DNA of 10,000 bases, taken from contig JAWQFJ010025830.1 of assembly GCA_034096865.1 (NCBI GenBank), forward strand, positions 1 through 10,000. Reading direction: 5' to 3'. Position numbers and translations under genes: made by a program. Numbering within the stretch: the stretch's first letter is position 1; the number at the start of each line of letters is the position of its first letter. The notes below the pieces were generated by a model, which did no database searches, was not told where the DNA came from, and was given only the letters and a program-made list of their open reading frames with translations. The DNA is from Theodoxus fluviatilis (lineage: Eukaryota; Mollusca; Gastropoda; Cycloneritida; Neritidae). Positions 1 to 7,955 of the stretch are shown piece after piece.

Positions 1-2
1 AA

Positions 3-1535
3 AAATGGTGTAAACAATTGAATCGAAGCCACAGGTAGTTCCACCACATCCCCAGCAAATTGGCGACACCTTCTCACTCTGCCTGTGAATTGATGCGGCA
101 ACACCAAGGATCTCTTGACCCCCACCGTGGAGCAACCCGAATCGAGCATGACTTTCACAACTTTTTCATTCACCCTTCCCTCACAAATCTGCAAGGACTC
201 TGGCAATCCCGAGTCGGACGCCATTGCGAAACCAACGTCATGACATGATGTTTCGCTTACAGCTGGACCCGGCATGACAGAGCCTCCTGGAAACAATACG
301 TCAACGAATGCCGCCGTGACTTGAGAGGTGCGAACCAGATCCGGGCAATCCTTCCTGATGTGTCCTTCCTTCTGACAATGCCAGCACGTGAGGTATTGTA
401 CACCCGAGCCCTGAACAAAACCACCCAACTGCGACATTCCAGCGGAACGATTCCCGTTTGAAAACCGAGTAGATCCAAAAGACCTTGGTCCATCTTGCTG
501 TCCAAAAGTTCGACCTCTCCCAGGGACTTTGAACCTTCTTCCTGGTGACGACTCAGGAGCGATGCCGACTCCGGCAGACCACACATCTGCCTGAGACTTT
601 GCAGCCATGCTCTGCGATGGATGGGCCTCTCGGTATCGCTCGGCATCAGCAATCAAGACCTCCACAGAGTCGTAAGTCCGTTCCTTCAAGAATGTCACCA
701 GGCCCACGGAACAGGAGTTGAAGAGTTGTTCCCTGAGCATCAGATCCACCAAACCATCGAAATCCCTCTCGATTTGCGCCAGTTCGATCCACCTCGTAAA
801 CAAATGCTTCAGCCGGTTCAAAAAGGCTGGAAGCATTTCCCCGTGCTGAGGACGCGCCGACCGAAATCGACCCCGATACCCCTCAGACGAGCATTCGAAC
901 GCTTTGAGCAAGTTCGCCTTCAACCCCTCATACGTCATTCTCTCCTGAAGAGATATTTCATGGTAGACCATGAGTGCCTTCCCCTTCAACAAAGACGGCA
1001 GGATATGGACCCAATCCTGCGGAGGCCAACCTACTGCTGTCGCGTGAGCCTCAAAACGATATAGGTAACTATCCATATGATCCCCTTTATCGTCAAAATA
1101 CGGCAATTTTGGCTTATCATAACCCTTCGTGGGAACCCCTGCTTGCCCACTCTGCACTTTTGCCACCTCCAACTCCACCCGCAGCTTTTCCTTCTCTATA
1201 TCCATTCTTGCCTGCCTCTCAGCCTCCCTCTCCTGCCTCTCAGCCTCCTCCGACTTCTCCCTCGCCTGCCTCTCAGCCTCCCTCTCCTGCCTCTCAGCCT
1301 CCTCCGACTTCTCCCTCGCCTGCCTCTCAGCCTCCCTCTCCTTCTCCTTCGCCTGTCTCTCCGCCTCCTCCGACTTCTCACTTCTCGCTGCATGTCTATC
1401 TTCCCTGGCTCGCTCTTGTACATATCGCGCCAGCTCAGTACCTTCCAGACCCAAGCTTTGCGCTTCAACTTTATAGACTGCAAAGGGATCCAATCCAACA
1501 AACCCCTCCCCCTCCCCTCTATGCTCGAACGACAT
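3..1535 (-). CDS. gag-pro: Gag-protease polyprotein of an LTR retrotransposon (N-terminal 511 residues, runs off the left edge)
   Basis: The frame is open on the minus strand from a stop at 1560-1562 to the window edge. The first ATG after that stop is at 1535 and has A at -3. Residues about 45-117 are an E/R/Q/A/K-rich coiled coil made partly of an 18-residue repeat. Residues about 141-305 resemble the Gag capsid region of invertebrate LTR elements, beginning near KPKLPYFDDKGDHMDSYLYR and containing GWPPQDW. A basic G/R/S-rich linker follows. A CCHC knuckle, CWHCQKEGHIRKDC, lies at residues 384-397 (345-386) and would bind packaged RNA. A retropepsin active site, VMLDSGCSTVGV, follows with its DSG at residues 465-467 (135-143) and would cleave the polyprotein. 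The product would assemble cytoplasmic particles and mature them. No break was found. The pol domains are not visible here. The retroelement identity is firm; the exact start is less so. Confidence 0.9.
   Translation of the reverse strand, partial: MSFEHRGEGEGFVGLDPFAVYKVEAQSLGLEGTELARYVQERAREDRHAARSEKSEEAERQAKEKEREAERQAREKSEEAERQEREAERQAREKSEEAERQEREAERQARMDIEKEKLRVELEVAKVQSGQAGVPTKGYDKPKLPYFDDKGDHMDSYLYRFEAHATAVGWPPQDWVHILPSLLKGKALMVYHEISLQERMTYEGLKANLLKAFECSSEGYRGRFRSARPQHGEMLPAFLNRLKHLFTRWIELAQIERDFDGLVDLMLREQLFNSCSVGLVTFLKERTYDSVEVLIADAERYREAHPSQSMAAKSQADVWSAGVGIAPESSPGRRFKVPGRGRTFGQQDGPRSFGSTRFSNGNRSAGMSQLGGFVQGSGVQYLTCWHCQKEGHIRKDCPDLVRTSQVTAAFVDVLFPGGSVMPGPAVSETSCHDVGFAMASDSGLPESLQICEGRVNEKVVKVMLDSGCSTVGVKRSLVLPHQFTGRVRRCRQFAGDVVELPVASIQLFTPF
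1215..1340 (-). repeat. 54-bp in-frame tandem repeat within gag (18-residue coiled-coil unit)
   Basis: About 2.3 copies of a 54-bp unit lie head to tail. Because 54 is a multiple of three, the frame is kept. Each unit encodes a charged helix with the pattern AERQAREKSEEAERQERE. A diverged third copy (about 1341-1382) extends the helix towards the N-terminus. A change in copy number would lengthen or shorten the Gag coiled coil without breaking the frame. Confidence 0.85.
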
Positions 1536-1562
1536 CTTTGACAAGATTCCAGCAGAATATTA

Positions 1563-1679
1563 CTCAAAACAAAGATAACCAGTAACCACCAAAAAATTGC
1601 TCAATAACAAAACTGAGACCAACCCATCATTCCCTCAATTCCCATCACTAAATAAATACAGATCACCCGTAAAAAGAAA
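1563..1679 (-). other. Leader (5' UTR) between primer-binding site and gag
   Basis: This A/T-rich stretch of roughly 120 bp separates the primer-binding site from the gag frame, with stops in the gag frame at its left end. It is where a packaging signal would be expected, but no specific structure could be identified. Confidence 0.5.
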
Positions 1680-1693
1680 GAGCAGGCTCGCCA
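1680..1693 (-). promoter_or_regulatory. Primer-binding site, possibly for tRNA-Arg
   Basis: On the minus strand the site reads TGGCGAGCCTGCTC and begins two bases inside the presumed LTR end. The plus strand therefore reads GAGCAGGCTCGCCA, ending in CCA like a tRNA 3' end. The last nine bases, GGCTCGCCA, match from memory the 3' end of an animal tRNA-Arg (ACG anticodon). The match is short, so the tRNA identity is tentative. The position makes the primer-site role likely. Confidence 0.6.
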
Positions 1694-1795
1694 GATGTTA
1701 CGATCCGGATTGTCCGAGATCTAAAACGGGTGAAATTACAACTCAGAACGAGTAAATAATTGTGAAAGAATTATATTATAAACAAGAGAATGACC

Positions 1796-1800
1796 TTATA
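1796..1800 (-). promoter_or_regulatory. Candidate TATA box of the LTR promoter
   Basis: The minus strand reads TATAAGGTC here, about 100 bp before the LTR's inner end, which leaves room for a short R-U5. Another AT-rich candidate lies at 1768-1782. Assignment is by position only. Confidence 0.3.
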
Positions 1801-1901
1801 CTCAACCCACGACAAACACAGCCGAAATTCTCATAATTACAGACAACAATTCACTACACGACGGTAAAAACTCAGAGAAGTACAACCCCAGTAAATTCTC
1901 T

Positions 1902-2071
1902 CTACACGTCCGTTAAACACCACTCCCCGGCATCACTCCATCGCCCCAATCCACGACAGTTCAACTCCGCCCCACCGAACACAACCCTACACGTCCGTTC
2001 AACACCACTCCCCGGCATCACTCCATCGCCCCAATCCACGACAGTTCAACTCCGCCACACCGAACACAACT
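1902..2071. repeat. 85-bp tandem duplication inside the LTR
   Basis: Two copies start CTACACGTCCGTT at 1902 and 1987 and run to about 1986 and 2071. They differ at only a few positions (for example GTTAAAC versus GTTCAAC, and GCCCCACCG versus GCCACACCG). The unit is C-rich on the plus strand. It sits upstream of the TATA candidates, so it may act as a duplicated enhancer-like block; that role is inference. Confidence 0.85.
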
Positions 2072-2168
2072 CACCACCTCGCCCCGTTCCCCAACAGCAA
2101 CTTTCGACCACCAAAATTCCACTCGAGAACCAATTACGTCATTCTCATTTGTGCGTCACGAAATTACA

Positions 2169-3094
2169 AATTTAACTCACGCACTAACACAAATCAATCT
2201 GAGCACGCGCACCACACTCAGTGCCCCGACAGCCCCGCTCATGACATCCTCCAAGTACTTTCTGCGTTCCTGGCTTTGGAAAAGTTGGACTTTCCTTGGG
2301 ATTATTAGTGTTTTCATAAATCTATTAGAGTCAGACGAATCGGTTCGTTGGCTCCGCAGTTTTCACTTGCTCGGAGTACAATGTTCTCATAATAAAAAAG
2401 AAAATATTTTTTTTTGTGTGTAGCAGAATGTTTAAGGGCCGAACATCAGAGGTTTCTTTATCGTGTTGCACTAAGTTAAACAGAAAGAATACTTTTTTCC
2501 ACAGAAGGAAACTGACACACTGAAACCCAATGCTTTGGAATGAAAATTCGAATTTAACCTGAAATATGACGAGACTCATTAATAAAACACACAAAATTAT
2601 TCAAATACAAAAGCGCTCCGTTCCAGTAGACAAATGAAGCTCGCTGCAAACCTCATGGAAAAAGGCGTGTACAACATTTCATTATGCAGAAGTTATGACA
2701 TTTCTCGGCTGTGATCAAATCAAAGTCCATACTATCTTCAAACGCTCTTGCTAATTGCAGACACGAGCGTTGATTGTTTTATAAGGACGACTTGCGTTTG
2801 CCCCTTGAAAAGTAGTCTGAAATCAGGACACCGCAAAACATCAGGCACCAGGTCACAGTCTGAAGAAACCTTAGTGTCACCCACACTCAGAGTTATGGCC
2901 ACCAGGCACGCTTGGGGGGAAAAAGCCACAAAGAATAACCGGAGCATTGGAGGCACAGGTAAAAAATATGCCCCAGCTCTATCTCTTGGCCTCAGTAGTT
3001 TTCCCCCTTATTTCCTGGGGGTGCCATGATGGCTTGGTGAAGATTGCTTCTGGGATCTCCAGGGGTCCGGTCCGAGATTGCTGGTGCACGTGGC

Positions 3095-3098
<4 letters not shown>
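2169..3098. other. Unassigned A/T-rich stretch; no gene recognised
   Basis: About 930 bp between the presumed LTR edge and the first GA microsatellite. Short open frames exist on both strands (for example 2151-2423 and 2748-3029 plus, 2331-2594 minus), but none shows a recognisable domain, codon pattern or conserved motif. I see no RNA gene or mobile-element terminus. It may be flanking host DNA. Confidence 0.6.
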
Positions 3099-3142
<44 letters not shown>

Positions 3143-3229
3143 GAGAGAGAGACAGAGAGACAGAGAGACAGAGAGAGAGAGAGAGAGACAGAGAGAGGGG
3201 GGGGGAGACAGAGAGACAGAGAGAGAGAG

Positions 3230-3314
<85 letters not shown>

Positions 3315-3323
3315 CAGAGAGAC

Positions 3324-3368
<45 letters not shown>

Positions 3369-3471
3369 GAGACAGAGAGAGAGACAGAGAGAGAGAGAGA
3401 GACAGAGAGACAGAGAGAGAGAGAGACACAGAGAGAGAGAGAGACAGAGAGAGAGAGAGAGACAGATAGAC

Positions 3472-3502
<31 letters not shown>

Positions 3503-3508
3503 GAGAGA
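3099..3508. repeat. GA-rich microsatellite with GACA interruptions (about 410 bp)
   Basis: The plus strand is almost pure purine AG dinucleotide, broken by many single C substitutions giving GAGACAGAGA patterns, and by one run of about nine G at 3197-3205. All long open frames here (Arg/Glu-rich on plus, Ser/Leu-rich on minus) are artefacts of the repeat. The array lies at the 3' side of LINE A and reads TC in the LINE's sense direction. Confidence 0.98.
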
Positions 3509-3653
3509 ACAGCAGGTGGAATATCTGTGACTAAAGAGAAACAAAGAAATACATTTATCTATGCATCAAGATAAAAGGCAGTGTTTTCCGATGAGTTTTC
3601 AGCCCAAGAGCTACGTTGGAAAGTTTTGTAGAGATATATAGTTGCGGCTTTAT

Positions 3654-3915
3654 TTACATTCTCGGAATCATCACACACGAGTATTTTAACAGGATTCTAG
3701 GATTCTCAGTGAATGAAGGTACTTGTAGATGCGACACCAGATAACGTTCCCGCAGATCCTGTAATGCTGGACATTCCAACAAAACGTTAAATACATCCCC
3801 GTACACTTTTCTGCACAATGGACAAAGTATCTCGTCTATACAGGTTGAACATCTCTGCTTATGTTTATGCAAGTTGATTATCCCCATCCAAAATCGAATA
3901 AATACATCTCTAAAT
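3654..3915 (-). pseudogene. C-terminal zinc-knuckle remnant of LINE A
   Basis: The frame reads INEFRDVFIRFWMG, then a CX2CX8NX4C motif, then PALQDLRERYL, which is the typical end of LINE ORF2 proteins. The usual third ligand, His, is Asn here, a single-base difference. A stop lies just upstream of this block in the same frame, so it is not continuous with the FADD block. It ends at a stop near 3654. Confidence 0.75.
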
Positions 3916-4745
3916 TCGTTTATTTACCGGAAACATTCTTTAAATAGTTGCGCTGATACTGTAGTCCCATTGCAGTGTCTGAGAAAACGACATCATCTGC
4001 AAAAAGAAGTATACTTAAATCTGGTGTATTAGGAATGAGCTGAACACCTTGTTTGGAGTTTCTTGAAACTGCTTCAACTACCGAATTATTCATAATTGCG
4101 AATAAAAGAAGACTAATTTTGCTACCCTGATTAAGGCCCACTAGATTCAAAGAACTGGGACTGCCCTTGGGCTCCACGAACGCAGTATTGCACAGACTCG
4201 CACATTACTCGGAGAATTCAAAGTAATCTCCCTTGCACGCCGTGTCCTCGAAGAGTACCCCACAAGACATGGCGATTGACAGAGTCAAAAGCTTTCTTGA
4301 AATCAATAAAACAAACAGATAATATTCTGCGTCTGTTCAACAACTTCTGAACCATCCCATGCAAAACAAAAAATAGTGTCTGTCAGAGGGAAGCCACGTC
4401 TAAAGCCAGCCTGTTCCTCTTTCTGTATTCCTTTGTTCTCTGCCCAATTCAGTAGGCTTTTCTTCAGAATGTGTACAAATGCTTTACTCAATACACTGGT
4501 CAACGCTATCCCATGATAGTTCTCAGGAGAATCATAGTTCCCACTTTTGTGCACAGGATGAATTAGAGCTTCAGACCGAAGTTTAGGAAATACCCCCGAT
4601 GCAAAAATGTCATTGAGCAGGCGCAACTGAAAGGCTGAAGGAGATGTCGTGCACTCCGAAGCATATCGCCTATAACCAAGTCATTCCCTGTGGCCTTCCC
4701 TCTTTTTAACCGGATCAAAGCAATCACAATATCTTCTGCAGGAAT
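3654..4745 (-). pseudogene. Non-LTR reverse transcriptase pseudogene (LINE A), frameshifted and internally deleted
   Basis: Reverse-transcriptase blocks follow each other in the right order but in different frames. At about 4740-4640 comes RLKRGKATGND. At 4626-4303 come SGVFPKLRSEALIHPVHKSG, ENYHGIALTSVLSKAF and EEQAGFRRGF. Motif A, VCFIDFKKAFDSV, at about 4310-4280 needs a frame change, and a TGA follows soon after. Motif B is degraded (LNQGSKISLLLFAI) and the FADD catalytic box lies near 3990, both in the 4177-3920 frame. Only about 50 codons later comes a C-terminal zinc-type motif, CPLCRKVYGDVFNVLLEC, at about 3830-3775, whereas full LINEs have several hundred residues between these points. 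The enzyme would copy element RNA at a nicked target, but this copy cannot work. At least three frame changes were seen by eye. Confidence 0.9.
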
Positions 4746-4929
4746 TGGTCAAATCCAATACACCGTCGATATCACTATAACGCTAGAGATCCCAATTTGG
4801 CAAGTCAATATACGTGTATTGCCTTCTGAGACGAGGCTAGGTAAAGAGAAGAGGCCTCTAAAGTGTGCATACAGGTATCTAGTGATATATTATTCTTTAT
4901 GTTATATCCCATACCATAACCAGAGAGGA

Positions 4930-5168
<239 letters not shown>

Positions 5169-5514
5169 AATATATAGAGAGACAAAGTAGAATGCCCAAT
5201 TTTACGTAGCTTCTGGGCAGATCTGTCAGAATAACTTGACAAGTACACAGACCTAACTTTGCCAACGAGCCCTCAAAGTTTGCTGTTTGGCACATCTCCC
5301 CAAAACAAACTGATTAATCACATTCTGCTGTTAGGAAAATCGTTCATTCACAAATGTAAATATAGAGGCAGTCAACCAAACACTAAGGGCTTCCTTAACA
5401 TTCTACGACAAAACGCATTAATCGAAAAATTCATAGCCCAAAGTAGCAACAGCACTGACAAACAACAATAAATGTTCACTATTTAAAATGATATTACCTC
5501 TGACAGCACGGGAT

Positions 5515-5518
<4 letters not shown>
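5169..5518. other. Unassigned A/T-rich stretch
   Basis: About 350 bp between the GACA array and the TC array preceding LINE B. A 70-codon open frame (5259-5471) has no recognisable motif. No RNA gene or element terminus was seen. Confidence 0.6.

Positions 5519-5547
<29 letters not shown>
5519..5547. repeat. TC microsatellite, 5' junction of LINE B
   Basis: A pure TC run of 29 bp abuts sequence that aligns at once with the interior of a LINE protein. The LINE truncation point and the microsatellite edge therefore coincide. Confidence 0.95.
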
Positions 5548-5549
<2 letters not shown>

Positions 5550-6065
5550 GTGCAAAATGATTTCAATCAATCTCTTTCTACTGTCAAAGCTGAGGCACTT
5601 TCTAGACACGGAAAACTGCAAAATCTTTTTCAGTGCCCACATCGTATCACACATCAATTACGCTTCAACATTGTGGGATAGCTGTGGTGAAGCTAATTTG
5701 AAGAGAGTTAATTCACTATACAGAAGAGCCTCTAAGCTTATGATCCCAAATTAATCTCTCAGGACTGAAAAGAAAATGGAAATGCTTGACATTTTGCCTC
5801 TCCATAAGCATCTGCAGCTCAATAAGTGTGCGCTTGTGAAAAAGGTAAAAGATGGCGGAACACCAGAATATCTAACCAAACTATTTGAGCAGTCATCATT
5901 CAGAGGACATGACAAATTTCTCCTGCCTCAGCCTCGCATCGATTTGTTCAAATCGAGCCTGTCTTTCTGTGGAATACACTGTCTGATGACATAAAATGTA
6001 TCAAGTCTTTGCCTATGTTCAAAGACAAAATTCGCACTAATCTCAGGCATCATCATATGACTTAG
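5548..6065 (+). pseudogene. C-terminal part of a non-LTR reverse transcriptase (LINE B), with nonsense and frameshift
   Basis: The translation carries the usual C-terminal blocks of an invertebrate LINE: NLFLLSKLRHFLDTENCKIF, HIVSHINYASTLWDSC, LKRVNSLYRRASKLMIP, then LDILPLHKHLQLNKC, TPEYLTKLF, PRIDLFKSSLSF, and after a frame change near 5965-5970 WNTLSDDIKCIKSLPMFKDK, ending at a stop at 6063-6065. One in-frame TAA (5752-5754) separates the first and second blocks. The catalytic palm is absent because the copy is truncated at 5548. This C-terminal region lies after the polymerase core and has no known independent activity. The plus-strand orientation is opposite to LINE A and LINE C, and it is clearly a different family from them. 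Confidence 0.9.
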
Positions 6066-6427
6066 TTTTGTTTTTCACGCTTTCATCCGACATCTAGGCA
6101 GTGGAACGGCTAAGTGTGTATCCTATGTTGTCCATTTTTCACATATGCTTACTTCAGGCCACCCCTGGCTGAACTATTGGAGGGTCTCCGGCTGATTGGG
6201 GATGGGGAAGTAGGGGAGGGAAGAGTGTACATCAAAAGGCTTTGGCCTACATGTATGTTATTTGTTTTTAACATTTGGATATTTAGAAAATTGTTTTTTT
6301 TAAATGTATATGTCATTGTAATTTCGTCAAGTTCCATATTTGAATTTTGCTTCTCCGGTACACTATCTACCCATTTTAGTATGCTTAAGAAATTGTACAC
6401 GTATAATTCTTGCGGTAATTAGACTGA

Positions 6428-6428
<1 letters not shown>

Positions 6429-6470
<42 letters not shown>

Positions 6471-6521
6471 CCTCTTACTCTCATACTCACTTCCCCCCCC
6501 CCCCCCCAGCTCCCCCCCCCC

Positions 6522-6567
<46 letters not shown>
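6429..6567. repeat. TC arrays enclosing two poly-C tracts
   Basis: TC runs at 6429-6476 and 6525-6567 enclose CCCCCC-type tracts at about 6493-6507 and 6512-6521. The plus strand is almost entirely pyrimidine across roughly 140 bp. The Ser/Leu-rich frame through it is an artefact. Confidence 0.95.
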
Positions 6568-6571
<4 letters not shown>

Positions 6572-6646
6572 CATTTGAATATTTTGCCTCAAGGGCTTAA
6601 TGTAAGAAAGGTACTACTGCCTAATTCACTACCCTTGTAAAATAAT

Positions 6647-6670
6647 GTTCGTTCGTTCGTTTGTTTGTTC
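6647..6670. repeat. GTTC/GTTT tandem tail
   Basis: Six tetranucleotide units, the first ones GTTC and the later ones GTTT. The position after a stem-loop and an AATAA-like stretch fits a LINE 3' tail made of short tandem repeats rather than poly-A. Confidence 0.75.
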
Positions 6671-6782
6671 TTCCCGTCATTCCAAAGAACACCAACCCAA
6701 TCTAAACCCTAGTAGCACCCCCCCTCCCCCCCCTTAAAAATCGCACACACTCTTGAAGAGAGGTGACTTTTTTTAACAAGAA
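6671..6782. other. Short unassigned spacer with poly-C
   Basis: About 110 bp with C-rich tracts near 6718-6733 and a T run before the next element. Nothing recognisable. Confidence 0.5.
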
Positions 6783-6797
6783 GGGCAAAGCCCATAC

Positions 6798-6808
6798 GAC
6801 TCACATGC
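6798..6808 (+). repeat. Left 11-bp terminal inverted repeat
   Basis: GACTCACATGC, an exact reverse complement of 8422-8432. It is immediately followed by the first TGACCTT heptamers. Confidence 0.8.
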
Positions 6809-6809
6809 T

Positions 6810-7104
6810 TGACCTTGACCTTTATATGACCTTGACCTTCAGGTGACCTTCAAGGTCAAACAACTAAACCTAGCAATGACATCATACACTAAGAAATGCT
6901 TTACACATTTTTCCTACCAAAATACATGTGACCTTGACCCAATGTCAAAGTCATCCAAGGTCATGCAACACAAAGCTGTTAATGCAAGACATAGGAAGCA
7001 CAATGGTGCTTATTGGCACTTTCTACCATGAGATATGGTCACTTTTAGTGGTTCACTAACCCATTTTGGTCACATTTTATAAGGGTCAAAGTGACCTTGA
7101 CCTT
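6810..7104. repeat. Cluster of TGACCTT/AAGGTCA heptamers, left block
   Basis: Ten heptamers occur here, including overlapping pairs TGACCTTGACCTT (6810-6822, 6827-6839, 7092-7104) and the palindrome TGACCTTCAAGGTCA (6844-6858). On the reverse strand the pairs read AAGGTCAAGGTCA, which contains AGGTCA direct repeats with no spacer. The nuclear-receptor link is inference. Confidence 0.85.
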
Positions 7105-7137
7105 GATGACATGTGACCAAATGTATCTCATGATAGA

Positions 7138-7620
7138 AGTGTAACATGTGTACTACAATGTTATGAAGTTTGGAAGAGTTATCTTCCATAGTTCAGGGTC
7201 AAGGTCACTTCAAAATATGTATACAATCCAACTTTAAAGAGCTGCTGTGACCTTGAACTTGAAGCAAGGTCAAACAAACTGGTATCAAGAGATAGGAATT
7301 ACTTTGCCTTATATACCATATATAGGTCAGGTATCCAATCTCAAAAACTTCAGAGAAAATTGGGAAAATGTGAAAAATGGCTGTTTTTTAGACAACATTT
7401 ACGGCCCCTGCGACCTTGACCTTGAAGCAAGGTCAAGTCACTATGTACATTTTTGTACGCCTTTTCATCCTACACCATCATGCCAAATTGGGTGTTGATA
7501 GACTTAATAGTCTCCGAGAAAAATCCAACGTTAAAGTTTTTCATGGACGGCAGGACGCCCGGACGCCAGGACGCCCAGACGCCCGGACACCTGGACGGAC
7601 GACACGGGTGACCTAGTATA
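7138..7620 (+). repeat. Tandem unit 1 (about 485 bp)
   Basis: It starts near AACATGTGTACTACAATG and ends in a GGACGCCC minisatellite followed by GGTGACCTAGTATA. It holds two copies of the GACCTTGA...CTTGAAGCAAGGTCAA block (7249-7273 and 7412-7436), 163 bp apart. This is the fullest unit. A short frame (7247-7498) recurs as a frame in unit 3, but this is explained by DNA repetition and has no protein signature. Confidence 0.9.
7547..7605. repeat. GGACGCCC minisatellite, copy 1
   Basis: About seven units close to GGACGCCC with variants GGACGCCA, AGACGCCC and GGACACCT. Homologous arrays end the other two units at about 7854-7937 and 8355-8388. The Asp-Ala-Arg-Thr-Pro-Gly frame through it is an artefact. 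Confidence 0.85.
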
Positions 7621-7955
7621 AAAGTATAACATGTGTACTACAATGATATGAAGTTTGGAAGAGTTATCTTTCATAGTTCGGGGTCAAGGTCACTTCAAAA
7701 TATGTATACAATCCAACTTTAAAGAGCCCCTGTGACCTTGACCTTGAAGCAAGGTCAAGTTACTATGTATGTTTTTGTACGCCTTGTCATCCTACACCAT
7801 CATGGTAATTTTGGTGTTGATAGACTTAATAGTCTCCGACGTTAAAGTTTTTTACGGACGACAGGACAGCCGGCCGCCCTGCCGCCCAGCCGCCCGGATG
7901 GCAGCCCGGACGGCCGTCTGGACGCCCAGACGGACGACACTGGTGACCTAGTATG
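7621..7955 (+). repeat. Tandem unit 2 (about 335 bp), internally deleted
   Basis: It is the same as unit 1 at both ends but lacks the segment between the two GACCTTGA-containing blocks, so a left-block start is fused to a right-block end at about 7734-7760. Its minisatellite is longer and has variant units such as GCCGGCCGCCCTGCC. Confidence 0.9.
7854..7937. repeat. GGACGCCC minisatellite, copy 2 (expanded and diverged)
   Basis: About 84 bp of degenerate eight-base units, longer and more GC-rich than the other two copies. Confidence 0.8.

Larger units (their letters stand above)
1..2168 (-). mobile_element. LTR retrotransposon, Ty3/gypsy-like, 5' portion (LTR, PBS, gag, protease)
   Basis: Read on the minus strand, the order is LTR end, two bases, TGG-starting primer-binding site, leader, then a long frame with a coiled coil, a capsid-like region, a CCHC zinc knuckle and a DSG aspartic protease. 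This is the standard order of an LTR retrotransposon. Gag and protease sit in one frame. Reverse transcriptase, RNase H, integrase and the 3' LTR would lie to the left, outside the window, so the superfamily call (Ty3/gypsy rather than Bel/Pao) rests on the gag-protease style and is inference. The lack of stops or frameshifts over more than 1.5 kb suggests a fairly young copy, unlike the decayed LINEs nearby. The outer edge at 2168 is an estimate. Confidence 0.85.
1696..2168 (-). repeat. Probable 5' LTR (about 473 bp)
   Basis: The inner edge on the minus strand ends GATCGTAACA, with CA two bases before the primer-binding site, as expected for an LTR. The outer edge is placed where the minus strand begins TGTAATTTCG, giving a TG...CA element of plausible length. 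It cannot be confirmed because the 3' LTR is outside the window. A minus-strand TATAA lies at 1796-1800 and a second AT-rich TATAA-like stretch at about 1768-1782, both plausible core-promoter positions. An 85-bp tandem duplication lies within it. Confidence 0.6.
6066..6670 (+). other. Probable 3' UTR and 3' end of LINE B, with TC arrays and a GTTC tail
   Basis: No coding frame is convincing here. The end at 6590-6670 looks like a LINE 3' terminus: a CAAGGG (6590-6595) / CCCTTG (6632-6637) stem closes a loop, followed by TGTAAAATAAT and a GTTC/GTTT tandem tail (6647-6670). TC arrays at 6429-6476 and 6525-6567 lie in between. Either they are expansions within one 3' UTR, or 6568-6670 is the 3' end of a second LINE copy. 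Confidence 0.55.

Noticed and set aside
60..1064. Plus-strand frames (60-248, 621-1064) and minus-strand frame 257-652
   Set aside because: Shadows of the gag-protease frame, which carries the CCHC and DSG motifs.
974..1585. Pro/Ser-rich plus-strand frames of up to 203 codons, and an Arg-rich minus-strand frame (1196-1567)
   Set aside because: They are antisense or off-frame readings of the gag coiled-coil repeat. The gag frame explains the region.
2151..2594. Frames 2151-2423 plus and 2331-2594 minus
   Set aside because: A/T-rich, without motifs, overlapping each other. The first starts inside the presumed LTR.
2947..3544. Several 80-195 codon frames rich in Arg/Glu or Ser/Leu
   Set aside because: They are translations of the GA microsatellite in each frame, with no unique sequence of note.
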